Source: Gallionella sp. (lineage in GTDB: Bacteria; Pseudomonadota; Gammaproteobacteria; Burkholderiales; Gallionellaceae). Taken from it: a stretch of DNA of 64,000 bases. The translations under genes were made by a program, and so were the position numbers. Location: the NCBI GenBank assembly GCA_030682375.1, contig JAUXOL010000004.1:124001-188000 (forward strand), given 5' to 3'. Below the pieces are notes generated by a model, which searched no databases, was not told where the DNA came from, and was given only the letters and a program-made list of their open reading frames with translations. Below are positions 35,531 through 43,488 of this stretch, piece after piece (within the stretch, counting starts at the first letter, position 1; every line of letters starts with the position of its first letter).

Positions 35531-35570
35531 CTTCGATCCATGCTCCACAAAAATCTTCCGACAAATGATG

Positions 35571-35586
35571 AGCAACCCCCGTGCCA
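35571..35586 (-). promoter_or_regulatory. Sigma-54 promoter of the LRV operon
   Basis: Minus-strand TGGCACGGGGGTTGCT, a perfect match to TGGCACG-N4-TTGCT; -24 GG at 35584-35585, -12 GC at 35572-35573. It ends 40 bases before the LRV ATG. Confidence 0.88.
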
Positions 35587-35682
35587 TCTCCGGAGATGGA
35601 ATGCATACGCTTGATTCGTCGCACTAAATTCCCGTCTTGCCGCTGCCGCATAGCGCAAAACCAACAAGGCTCACGAGGTTTA

Positions 35683-35698
35683 TGTAACAAAACATACA
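35683..35698. promoter_or_regulatory. Shared NifA site between the LRV operon and the Cache-CheW gene
   Basis: TGT-aacaaaacat-ACA. It lies about 105 bases from the LRV -24 element and about 92 bases from the Cache-CheW -24 element, so one site can serve both directions. The site is palindromic, so orientation is no obstacle. Confidence 0.75.
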
Positions 35699-35780
35699 AG
35701 CGACGCCAATCTCCTCTGACGCACTTACGCCTGTACACCTAAGCTGCTGTTATAGATAGATTTTTTAAAACATGCTCCAG

Positions 35781-35796
35781 CGGCATGGTTATTGCA
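35781..35796 (+). promoter_or_regulatory. Predicted sigma-54 promoter of the Cache-CheW gene
   Basis: CGGCATGGTTATTGCA: -24 GG at 35782-35783, -12 GC at 35794-35795 with 10-base spacing. The core matches the nifL promoter at 13673-13688. It ends 63 bases before the ATG at 35860, and lies within the overlong frame that begins at 35785, which therefore is not the start. Confidence 0.75.
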
Positions 35797-35859
35797 TCCA
35801 TCCAATTGAATTTGCGGGGCTTTCCCGCAAGACCTGACACGAAAAACGGGGAGGAAGCT

Positions 35860-38478
35860 ATGTCCATCTATAAGGGTGCGGAAATCGACGACGAATTGCA
35901 CGGCCTGATCGGGCGCATGGGCAAGGTCGAGGAATACCGCGAAAGCCTGCAGAACCTGCAGACGGTGTGGGACAACCTGACGCTGTTGGGCTATCTCTCC
36001 GGCACCGGGGCGGACATGTCGGAGACGCGCGGCGCTTTCCAGCAGCTGACCGGCAGCCTGCTCAATCACCTAGGCCGCGAGACACTGAAGAAGACCGTGC
36101 TGGCGATGAAATCCAAGGCTCAGGTGGCCGTGGACATCATGATCCGCAACCTGTTCGAGCGCACGGCAGATATCGGATTCCTCGCGATGGACGGCATGGT
36201 GCGCGATTACCTGAAGGAATGCGCATCGCAACAATACGGGCACGGCGTCCGGAATCCGGCTGTCGGCACCGACTTCGCGAAACAGAATGCCCTGCTGCTG
36301 GCGCACTTCCGCGAATACACGCGCAAGTATTCGGTCTATTCCAACATCCTGCTGCTGGACACCGCAGGCAACGTGCTGCTGCAGCTCGACGAGCATAACC
36401 ATGTGACGCACAGCGCCGACCCGCTGATAGCAGAATCGCTCGCGACCCATGCCGCCTATGTCGAAACTTTCCGCAAGACCGATCTCGCGCCGCGTCAGGA
36501 TGCCGCGCTGATCTACTCCTACCGCGTGGTCGATGAGCAGGGCGAGAATCTCGGCGTACTGTGCCTGAATTTCCGCTTCGCCAACGAGACCGAACGCATC
36601 TTCGCCAACCTTTCAGGCAAGCACGACTGGAGCGCGATCACCCTGCTAGACCGCGAAGGCCGCGTCATCGCCAGCAGCGACCACTGGCACATCCCGGTGG
36701 GCGCGAAACTCGATATGGCACGGGACTGCGACTGGAAGGTCGTGCGCGCCGCCGGGCGCGAATATCTCGCCGTCACAAGGGCCACGCAGGGCTATCAGGG
36801 CTACATGGGGCCGGGCTGGTACGGCCAGGTGATGCTGCCGCTGGATCATGCGTTCGAGCATGATGCCAGCCTGAACATGAGCGACATTCCCACCAGCGCG
36901 CTGCACGCTGTGATGAGCAACCCCAACCTGTTCGGCAGCGCCCTGCGCGAGATTCCGACACAGGCCGCCTGCATCCAGCGCGGGCTCAACCGCTCGGTGT
37001 GGAACGGCAATGTCAGCCAGCGCAGCGGCGACCGCCAGGCGATGAACCCGGCCTTCTCCAAAGTGCTGTTGTGGGAGATCAGCAACACCGGGCAGAAAAC
37101 GCAGAACGTGTTCGAATGCTCCATCGGCAATCTGCACCAGATGGTGGTCTCGTCCATCCTGCAGGACAGCCAGTTCCAGGCGGCGCTGGCCATCGACATC
37201 ATGGACCGCAACCTGTACGAGCGCGCCAACGACTGCCGCTGGTGGGCGCTGGCCCCGGTGTTCCGCAACATCCTCTCCTCACCGCAGATCGACGAGGCCG
37301 CGCGCAAACAGGCGAGCGAAACGCTGGCGCACATCAACAGTCTCTACACCGTTTACGACAACCTCGTGCTGTTCGACCGCACGGGCGTGGTCGTCGCCGT
37401 ATCCAACCCGGGCTACCGCGAGTGCTGCGGCCAGCGCCTGGGCGAGGACTGGGTGCGCCAGACCCTGCAACTGACCGACAGCCAGGATTACACGGTGTCG
37501 CCCTTCGCCGCCACGCCGCTGTATCGGGAGCTGCACACTTACATCTATGCCGCAGCGGTGTTCGATCCTGCCGACAGCGCCAAGGTCGTCGGCGGCATCG
37601 GCATCGTGTTCGATTCCGCGCCGCAATTCGATGCGATGCTGAACGACGCCCTGCCGCGCGACGAAAAAGGCGATGTGCCGCCCGGCTGCTTCGGCGTATT
37701 CGCCGAACGCAATCGCCGCGTGCTCGCCGCCACGCTGGACAGCCTGCATCCGGGCGACACGCTGGAGATCGACGAACAGTATTTCCGCCTGAACAACGGC
37801 CACAGCCATTCCGGCATCGCCGTCTACAACGGCCACTACTACGCGGTAGGCGCGAGCATCTCCAAGGGCTACCGCGAATACAAGAGCGAAGAGGACGCCT
37901 ACCGCAACGACGTGGTCGCGCTGGTGCTCACGCCGCTGGGCGAGAAGCCCCGCGAGGAACGGCACAGCACCGCGAGTGCGACGCGCAACCGTTTGCAGCG
38001 CATCAACGGCAAGGCGGAAAACAACGGCGAGAAGGTGGAGATCGCCACCTTCTACGTGGACAACCACTGGCTGGGCATCGAGTCGCGCCATGTGGTGGAG
38101 GCTGTGGACACCAAGGGCGTCACCAGCGTGCCCGGCTCGGGCGAGAACATGCTGGGTTACATGATGTTCAGGGAAACCCTGATTCCCATCGTCGCGCTAT
38201 GGGGCATGCTGGGCAAAACCGACCAGCGGCGCGCCAACGGCGGCGACCCGCAGATCGTCGTGATCGAACTCAAGCCCGGCGTATTGCTGGGCGTGATGGT
38301 GGACGAGCTCGGCGAGATCCCGGAGATCCCGGCCGAACGCATCGAGAAGATCTCCGGCATGCTCGCCGGCAGCACCCTATCGGAAAGCCTGGTCAAACCC
38401 GACCCGCACGATCCCCAGAGCGGCATGATCGTCGTGATCTCGCCGGAGAGATTGCAGCGCAGTTTTCTGGAGTCATGA
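35860..38478 (+). CDS. Cache-type tandem sensor fused to a C-terminal CheW domain
   Basis: 872 residues with no signal peptide and no membrane helix. Two homologous sensor halves: each opens with a helix bearing an RNL-ER motif (IMIRNLFERTADIGFLAMDG in the first, DIMDRNLYERANDCRWWAL in the second), then a Cache-like set (YSVYSNILLLDTAGNVLLQL against YTVYDNLVLFDRTGVVVAVS; AITLLDREGRVIASS against FGVFAERNRRVLAAT). The last 150 residues are a CheW-like domain (ATFYVDNHWLGIESRHVVEA, MFRETLIPIVALWGML, VMVDELGEIPEIP). It should couple a cytoplasmic signal to a chemotaxis kinase encoded elsewhere. A GAGGAAG site marks the start. Controlled by its own sigma-54/NifA promoter. Confidence 0.85.
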   Translation: MSIYKGAEIDDELHGLIGRMGKVEEYRESLQNLQTVWDNLTLLGYLSGTGADMSETRGAFQQLTGSLLNHLGRETLKKTVLAMKSKAQVAVDIMIRNLFERTADIGFLAMDGMVRDYLKECASQQYGHGVRNPAVGTDFAKQNALLLAHFREYTRKYSVYSNILLLDTAGNVLLQLDEHNHVTHSADPLIAESLATHAAYVETFRKTDLAPRQDAALIYSYRVVDEQGENLGVLCLNFRFANETERIFANLSGKHDWSAITLLDREGRVIASSDHWHIPVGAKLDMARDCDWKVVRAAGREYLAVTRATQGYQGYMGPGWYGQVMLPLDHAFEHDASLNMSDIPTSALHAVMSNPNLFGSALREIPTQAACIQRGLNRSVWNGNVSQRSGDRQAMNPAFSKVLLWEISNTGQKTQNVFECSIGNLHQMVVSSILQDSQFQAALAIDIMDRNLYERANDCRWWALAPVFRNILSSPQIDEAARKQASETLAHINSLYTVYDNLVLFDRTGVVVAVSNPGYRECCGQRLGEDWVRQTLQLTDSQDYTVSPFAATPLYRELHTYIYAAAVFDPADSAKVVGGIGIVFDSAPQFDAMLNDALPRDEKGDVPPGCFGVFAERNRRVLAATLDSLHPGDTLEIDEQYFRLNNGHSHSGIAVYNGHYYAVGASISKGYREYKSEEDAYRNDVVALVLTPLGEKPREERHSTASATRNRLQRINGKAENNGEKVEIATFYVDNHWLGIESRHVVEAVDTKGVTSVPGSGENMLGYMMFRETLIPIVALWGMLGKTDQRRANGGDPQIVVIELKPGVLLGVMVDELGEIPEIPAERIEKISGMLAGSTLSESLVKPDPHDPQSGMIVVISPERLQRSFLES

Positions 38479-38502
38479 GGACGGCAAGTGCTTGCGCAGC
38501 AA

Positions 38503-38575
38503 GTAGCCCGGATGAAGGCCGCAGGCCGGAATCCGGGGAAGCTCCCGGATTGCGCTTCGCTCCATCCGGGCTACG
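38503..38575. repeat. Palindromic repeat (tagcccggat family), copy 3
   Basis: Begins gtagcccggatg and ends catccgggctac. It lies between the Cache-CheW stop and the acetyltransferase, and its last bases supply the stop codon of the acetyltransferase gene. Confidence 0.85.
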
Positions 38576-39020
38576 TTTTTTTTCGCAACACCGTCATGTG
38601 CGAAGGCTCAAAACCCAGCCTGCGGTAGAAATCCAGCGCGGCATGATTGTCGCGGTCGGCCAGCAGCGTGACACGCGTCATGCCCTGCTCCTGCGCCCAG
38701 GCCTGAACATGCTCGACCAGCTGCCGCCCGTATCCGCCGCCGCGATGTTCGCGGGCGACAATCACATCCTCCAGCAACAGCACGCGCCCGCCTTCCGCGG
38801 TGCTGATGGTAATCAGCGCATTGGCCATGCCAGCCACTTTCCCCGCGATACGCAGCACGAACAGCCTACCCAGCGCCGGGTTGTCCAGGATGAGCCGCAA
38901 GCCGCGCAGCTGTCTGTCGCGCTCCGGCTTGAAGTCGCTTTCCAGCGTGAACAGCTCCGCGAGCAGGTCGGCCAGTTGCGGCAGATCGTCGCCGGTGGCG
39001 AAATCGATGCGGCTTTTCAT
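38571..39020 (-). CDS. GNAT family N-acetyltransferase
   Basis: 149 residues with the GNAT acetyl-CoA signature VIVAREHRGGGYGRQLVEHV and the C-terminal ALDFYRRLGFEPSHMTVL. Substrate unknown. Start at 39020 (MKSRIDFATGDD) is the family-like N-terminus, although a longer frame with a hydrophobic segment exists. The stop codon lies in the repeat at 38503-38575. Confidence 0.85.
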   Translation of the reverse strand: MKSRIDFATGDDLPQLADLLAELFTLESDFKPERDRQLRGLRLILDNPALGRLFVLRIAGKVAGMANALITISTAEGGRVLLLEDVIVAREHRGGGYGRQLVEHVQAWAQEQGMTRVTLLADRDNHAALDFYRRLGFEPSHMTVLRKKT

Positions 39021-39236
39021 ATTCAAACTCGCACTCCTTTTCTTGAGCAACATGACAACAAGCAAGATGAAGGCCAATGTAACCCATATAGGCCATTCGG
39101 TATATTGACCGTGCTGCGATAGGCAGGTACGGTGCCGACTGGCAAAAATCGGGGGCAATATCTCGTGGAGTTAAACGCGCAGCTGCCCCCATCACTCCGA
39201 TTCAGGAATCACATCAGGCATACGCCGAGGTAGTAA

Positions 39237-39845
39237 ATGGAACTGGAAGACCCGATTTTTCATGCACTGATCACCTACACCAAGGCCCTGACGGTCGCGC
39301 TGGGTTATCGCGATCCATCGACTCGCCTCCATTCCGAGCGCGTGCAGGGACTATCCGAGGAGATCGGGATACGTTGCGGGCTGACCAAGAACGAAATTAA
39401 TGGGCTGAACGTGGCCGCCTCCTTCCATGACATAGGCAAGATCGGCATCCCGGACCGCATCCTGTTGAAACCGTCCCGATTCGACGATGCCGAGTGGGAA
39501 ATAATCAAACAGCATGCCGAGATAGGCGAGCAGATCATGGCTGCGATGGAACTCGATGGCGCGAAACAGGCTGCCAAGTTGATACGCCACCATCACGAGC
39601 ATTACGACGGATCGGGTTATCCGGACCGGCTGTCCGGCGATGACATTCCGATATGCTCGCGCATCATCGCCATTGCCGACAGCTACGATGCCATGGCCGT
39701 AAGCAGGACATACCATCCGGCAAGAACGCATACGGAGATCATGTCCATCCTGGACAACGAGACCGGCATTAAACACGACCCAGAACTCATGCGCGTCTTT
39801 TGCGTGCTCATCGAGACCAGCAGATTCAAGGCAAAGAAGATATAG
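39237..39845 (+). CDS. HD-GYP domain phosphohydrolase
   Basis: 202 residues comprising an HD-GYP domain alone: HSERVQGLSEEIG, metal site FHDIGKIGIPDRIL, then IRHHHEHYDGSGYPDRLSGD with the GYP signature, and IIAIADSYDAMA. HD-GYP proteins hydrolyse cyclic di-GMP. With no receiver domain, partners are unknown. It converges on the nif operon across a bidirectional terminator. Confidence 0.88.
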   Translation: MELEDPIFHALITYTKALTVALGYRDPSTRLHSERVQGLSEEIGIRCGLTKNEINGLNVAASFHDIGKIGIPDRILLKPSRFDDAEWEIIKQHAEIGEQIMAAMELDGAKQAAKLIRHHHEHYDGSGYPDRLSGDDIPICSRIIAIADSYDAMAVSRTYHPARTHTEIMSILDNETGIKHDPELMRVFCVLIETSRFKAKKI

Positions 39846-39855
39846 CCGTAGTGCC

Positions 39856-39883
39856 GTAGGTCGGGTTAGCGTAACCCGACTTC
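39856..39883. repeat. Short cgggtt palindromic repeat
   Basis: gtaggtcgggttagcgtaac followed by ccgac: inverted repeat gtcgggtta/taacccgac. Smaller relative of the repeat between nifD and nifK at 43403-43485. Confidence 0.6.
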
Positions 39884-39913
39884 GCCGCGTTCGTCTACAA
39901 AAGCCGAATGAAA

Positions 39914-39933
39914 ATGGGCGCCGCAGCGCCCAT
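39914..39933. terminator. Bidirectional terminator between the HD-GYP gene and the nifH operon
   Basis: Perfect GC-rich hairpin atgggcgccgcagcgcccat followed by a T-run on the plus strand and, read on the minus strand, by attttc. It lies between two converging genes, so it can end both transcripts. Confidence 0.85.
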
Positions 39934-39959
39934 TTTTATATTGATTTTCCCAATCGGAA

Positions 39960-40232
39960 TTACGCTTCGTCCACTTCCGCCAGCACTACGCCGATGGCTT
40001 GCAGCGGATCGTCGGTCAGGCTCAGGCAGTGTTCGCTGCTGCTCACCAGATAAAGATTGAATCTTTCGCGCCGTAACGCGGGCGACATACGTGCCGGCAT
40101 GTCGTCGTCGCTGCAGACGGTGAAGCGCAGGTCGGGCCAGGTCTGCTTCAGGCTAGCCAGTGCAGTGTCGTTCAGCTCGCCCAGGGCGGTGGCCGCGGCG
40201 GCGATCTGCTCTAAGGTTTCGGGGACGATCAT
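39960..40232 (-). CDS. DUF6129-like nif-associated protein
   Basis: 90 residues starting MIVPETLEQIAAAATALGEL. The middle shows LRFTVCSDDDMPARMSP and the end FNLYLVSSSEHCLSLTDDPL, AIGVVLAEVDEA. Proteins of this kind are found after nafY in nif operons of betaproteobacteria; I assign it to DUF6129 from memory. Start at 40232 selected for its AGGAGG-like site. Confidence 0.7.
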   Translation of the reverse strand: MIVPETLEQIAAAATALGELNDTALASLKQTWPDLRFTVCSDDDMPARMSPALRRERFNLYLVSSSEHCLSLTDDPLQAIGVVLAEVDEA

Positions 40233-40265
40233 TAGTTTCCTCCTGTCGGCATACGCTCCATTCCC

Positions 40266-40306
40266 CCTTCGATACACCGCGCTACGCGCGGCACTCAGGG
40301 CGAACG
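40266..40306. repeat. Repeat of the ccttcgatac / cagggcgaacgg family
   Basis: ccttcgatacaccgcgctac then gcgcggcactcagggcgaac, an intact form of the unit that is split at 26751. Separates nafY from the DUF6129-like gene. Confidence 0.75.
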
Positions 40307-40310
40307 GAGA

Positions 40311-41021
40311 TCATTCTTCCTCGACTTCCGCAAACCTGCCCAGCGACTTCGCTTCGACGCCGAGAATCTTGGCCAACCAGGGCGGCGGCGCGTCAAGCAC
40401 GGCTTGCAGGCGTTGCAGAGCGATGTTCGCCTTGCCGCCTTCCGGGGCTTTCACCGGGTGGATGTTGGCGCGCACGGCCTTGGCCGCGGCGGGGCCGCCT
40501 ATGGATTGCACGTAGACGATCTGGCAGTCTTTGATCAGGTTGGCGCGCGCGACATTCTTGTCTTCGGCATCGTCGGCGAAGCTGGTGGAACGGATGTCGA
40601 TCAGGCGGATCTCGTCGGGCCCGACCTGATACACGAGGAAGCGCGGGCAGGAGCCGAAGTGACCGTCGAGGTTCTCTTCGGTGTTGGAGGCGACCGCGAC
40701 GCGCAGGCTTCCGGGCATGTCACCGTCTTTGTACGCAGCGGCCAGCAACAGGTTCTCGGCTTCGTCCGCCGCACCCCACAGGTGGCGCACCGCCAGCTTG
40801 ATCGAGGCGCCATCCACATCCGGCTCGACGGTCTCTTCGCCGGAGAGGATCAGCTTGATGTCAGCCACGGTCACCTTGGCGAGCTTCTCTTCGGTGATCG
40901 GCAAACCAATCTGGTCGCCCAACTTGGCCGCGAACGCACCCGCGTTCACGTTGTCCAGAGCGCGCGCGGCTTGCGCGATGCGCAGAGCGGCTGTTTTGGT
41001 GATGACAATGGTAGTGGGCAT
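40311..41021 (-). CDS. nafY: NafY/NifY-type FeMo-co binding protein
   Basis: 236 residues. An N-terminal helical domain (RIAQAARALDNVNAGAFAAK, ADIKLILSGEE) precedes a NifX-like cofactor domain beginning LRVAVASNTEENLDGHFGSC, with the HFG-type histidine implicated in FeMo-co binding. The two-domain build and length match Azotobacter NafY, which binds apo-dinitrogenase and delivers FeMo-co. A NifY label is an alternative. Placed behind nifHDKT as usual. Confidence 0.85.
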   Translation of the reverse strand: MPTTIVITKTAALRIAQAARALDNVNAGAFAAKLGDQIGLPITEEKLAKVTVADIKLILSGEETVEPDVDGASIKLAVRHLWGAADEAENLLLAAAYKDGDMPGSLRVAVASNTEENLDGHFGSCPRFLVYQVGPDEIRLIDIRSTSFADDAEDKNVARANLIKDCQIVYVQSIGGPAAAKAVRANIHPVKAPEGGKANIALQRLQAVLDAPPPWLAKILGVEAKSLGRFAEVEEE

Positions 41022-41070
41022 GCGATACCTCTTATTTGTTCGGCACGCTCAGACTGTTCGGCCTGAGCCT

Positions 41071-41130
41071 GATATAACAACTAGCCATCCGACTAGGCTG
41101 TCAAAAAACGACAGCCAAGTCGTTGGTTAT
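41071..41130. repeat. 54-base element family, copy C (inverted), with adjacent palindrome
   Basis: ctagccatccgactaggctg ... agccaagtcgttggttat corresponds to the reverse of the element at 26751, with a different central loop. It is followed at about 41148-41180 by ccgttcatggttcgacaagc / ccacgaacgg, a second palindrome. Both fill the gap between nafY and the ferredoxin gene. Confidence 0.7.
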
Positions 41131-41202
41131 GTCGAAGGCTATTTGTCCGTTCATGGTTCGACAAGCTCACCACGAACGGAATTTTGTTACGCTGCTAATT
41201 TG

Positions 41203-41403
41203 TTACGCCGCGATTTGTGTGATGCAACCCTTGATCGGGCAGACCTTCACACATTGCGGTTTGCTGAAATCGCCTTCGCACTCTGTACACTCGCTTGCGT
41301 TGATGACGTAAATTCCCTTCTTCACGCTGATAGAAGCCGTGGGGCAATCCGCCAGGCAATCGTCGCAACCGGTGCACAGGTCAGCATTGATCTTGTATGC
41401 CAT
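41203..41403 (-). CDS. Small 2[4Fe-4S] ferredoxin
   Basis: 66 residues with [18 protein letters not shown] and the second cluster [19 protein letters not shown], whose spacing of eight residues between cysteines is the nif-type (FdxN-like) pattern. Likely donor of electrons to nitrogenase reductase or cofactor synthesis. Follows nifT closely. Confidence 0.88.
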   Translation of the reverse strand: MAYKINADLCTGCDDCLADCPTASISVKKGIYVINASECTECEGDFSKPQCVKVCPIKGCITQIAA

Positions 41404-41421
41404 GATAGTTCTCCTAGTCGT

Positions 41422-41646
41422 TTATTCCGCCGCATCGAGGCGCTTGGCGCGCACCGAATAAGGCAACCGTGCGGGAGCAGCTTGCGGCTCGATGTAATAC
41501 GCGCCGCCGTTGTTCAACTTGATCTCTCCGCCCCACTTCTCCGGGGTGTCGAACTCCATCGAAACGATGGTGTCCTCGAGATCGCGCTTGGGCAGGTAGA
41601 ACTGATAGCTGCCCTTGCTGTCGCGACGGATCATGATGTTTGCCAT
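41422..41646 (-). CDS. nifT: NifT/FixU
   Basis: 74 residues, family pattern MIRRDSKGSYQFYLPKRDLE, KWGGEIKLNNGGAYYIEP. Commonly encoded after nifK; function undefined and usually not essential. Start at 41646 with an AAGGAG-like site (caaggagttgcaaATGG region). Confidence 0.92.
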   Translation of the reverse strand: MANIMIRRDSKGSYQFYLPKRDLEDTIVSMEFDTPEKWGGEIKLNNGGAYYIEPQAAPARLPYSVRAKRLDAAE

Positions 41647-41734
41647 TTGCAACTCCTTGAGTTGCAAGGTTCAAGATGCAAGACTAAAGAGAAACCTCTT
41701 GTGCCTTGCACCTTGTCTCTTGCACCTGTCCGCG

Positions 41735-43303
41735 TTAGCGCACCAGATCGTGGTTGTAGTCCGTGGTCCCCATGCCGCGGGTCTCTTCGTCCAGACGCTC
41801 CAGCACCGCATTGGTGATGGTGGTCAGCATCTGCATCGCGCCTTCGTAACCCTGCGTCGTTGCACGGTGCAGGTGATGACGATCGAAGATCGGGAAGCCG
41901 ATGCGGATCAACGGAACCTCGAACTCCTTGCCCTTGTGCAGCGTGTCGCGCTGGATGAACTTGGCGTAGGAGTTGCCGATCATGAAGTCCGGCTTCTCGG
42001 TCAGCACCAGCGAACGGAAGTGCCACAGGTCGGCGCCCGCGAACAGCTGGGTGTTCTTGCCGTAGGGAGTCTCGGCCAGCATCTTCTCCATCGCCTTCGT
42101 CCACTTCTTGCTGCCGTTGTTGCACAGCACATGCAGCGGCTCGATGCCCAGTTCGGTGAGGAACTTGGTCATGCCCAGCGTGAAGTCCGGATCGCCGTAC
42201 AGGCTGATCTTCTTGCCGTGCAGCCAGGTGTGGCTGTCCATCATCATGTCGACCAGACGTCCGCGCTCCAGTGCCAGCGATGCGGGGATCTCCTTGCCGG
42301 TGACCTGGGCGACCTTCATCAGCCACTCGTCGGTCCACTCCAGACCCATCGGGATGTTCATCTTCGGCACTTCGTGCTTCCAGGTGGTCTCGACGAACTT
42401 CTTGGTCTTCTCCAGTTGCATGGGCTGCAGCAGGAAGGTGGTGGCGGCGTTAGGCGCATCCTTCACTTCGTCCTGGGTCGTTCCGCCTGCGTACATGCGG
42501 AACTGGCCGTCAGCCGGGGTATCCAGCACTTCGGTCGGGTCTGACAGCGTGGTGTGTGCGACGCCCATCTCGTCCAGCATGCGATGGATGACGCGGTAGT
42601 TGCCGAGGTAGGTCTCGAAGCCGGGAACGATGTTGATCTTGCCGTTCTTGCCCGGAGTCTTGTCGTCCATCGTGTTCAGCGTGAAGTAACGGATGACGCC
42701 TTCGAACATGTTGTCCCAGCCGGTGACGTGCGAACCCACGAAAGAAGGGGTGTGCGCGAACGGTGTCGGGAAGTCCTCGGGGATGTTGCCGGCCTTCTTG
42801 GTGTTGCGGATGAAGGCGTTCAGGTCATCGCCGATCACTTCGGCCATACAGGTCGTGCTCACCGCGATCATCTCGGGCTTGTACATCGCCTTGGCATTTT
42901 CCAGGCCGTCGATCATGTTCTTCTGACCGCCGAACACGGCTGCGTCTTCGGTCATGGAATCGGACACGCAAGAGATAGGCTCGCGGAAGTGACGATTGAA
43001 GTAAGAACGGAAGTAAGCCACGCAGCCCTGCGAACCGTGCACGTACGGCATGGTCTTCTCGAAGCCCAGTGCGCACAGCACCGCACCCAGAGGCTGGCAG
43101 GCCTTGGCCGGATTCACGGTCAGCGCCTCACGCTTGAAGTTCAGCTCGCGATATTCCATCGTGGTGGTCCAGGTGAAGGTCTCCTGGACCTTGTCTGCTG
43201 CATGACCTTCCTCGAACGATTCCTTCTTGTTCTTCAGCGAGTCCTTGTATTCGTCCTGACGGAACAGAGGATAGCAAGGTTTGATGTCATCGACTTTTTG
43301 CAT
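41735..43303 (-). CDS. nifK: NifK, Mo-nitrogenase MoFe protein beta subunit
   Basis: 522 residues. P-cluster cysteines are seen in KACQPLGAVLCALG, HGSQGCVAYFRSYF and STTCMAEVIGDDLN. The N-terminal extension (KPCYPLFRQDEYKDSLKNKK) is typical of group I Mo-nitrogenase. Pairs with NifD as an alpha2beta2 tetramer. A 185-base gap with a strong palindrome separates it from nifD. Confidence 0.98.
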   Translation of the reverse strand: MQKVDDIKPCYPLFRQDEYKDSLKNKKESFEEGHAADKVQETFTWTTTMEYRELNFKREALTVNPAKACQPLGAVLCALGFEKTMPYVHGSQGCVAYFRSYFNRHFREPISCVSDSMTEDAAVFGGQKNMIDGLENAKAMYKPEMIAVSTTCMAEVIGDDLNAFIRNTKKAGNIPEDFPTPFAHTPSFVGSHVTGWDNMFEGVIRYFTLNTMDDKTPGKNGKINIVPGFETYLGNYRVIHRMLDEMGVAHTTLSDPTEVLDTPADGQFRMYAGGTTQDEVKDAPNAATTFLLQPMQLEKTKKFVETTWKHEVPKMNIPMGLEWTDEWLMKVAQVTGKEIPASLALERGRLVDMMMDSHTWLHGKKISLYGDPDFTLGMTKFLTELGIEPLHVLCNNGSKKWTKAMEKMLAETPYGKNTQLFAGADLWHFRSLVLTEKPDFMIGNSYAKFIQRDTLHKGKEFEVPLIRIGFPIFDRHHLHRATTQGYEGAMQMLTTITNAVLERLDEETRGMGTTDYNHDLVR

Positions 43304-43402
43304 TTCTATCTCCTTAGCCGCACTGCCAATTTGCAGATGCCGGCACAGATTGATGTTTGGACGGCGATGTTTTGCGCGTCACCTGACTCCATTAATTCAC
43401 CC

Positions 43403-43485
43403 GTAGGTTGGGTTAGGCCAAAGGCCGTAACCCAACATTTTTCAGGTGCTTGTCGGGTTACGGCCTGCGGCCTAACCCGACCTAC
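43403..43485. repeat. Palindromic repeat between nifD and nifK
   Basis: Two nested inverted repeats: gtaggttgggttaggcc with its partner ggcctaacccgacctac, and inner ggccgtaaccc / gggttacggcc. It would form a large RNA hairpin between the two structural genes that must be made in equal amounts. Confidence 0.85.
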
Positions 43486-43488
43486 TTC

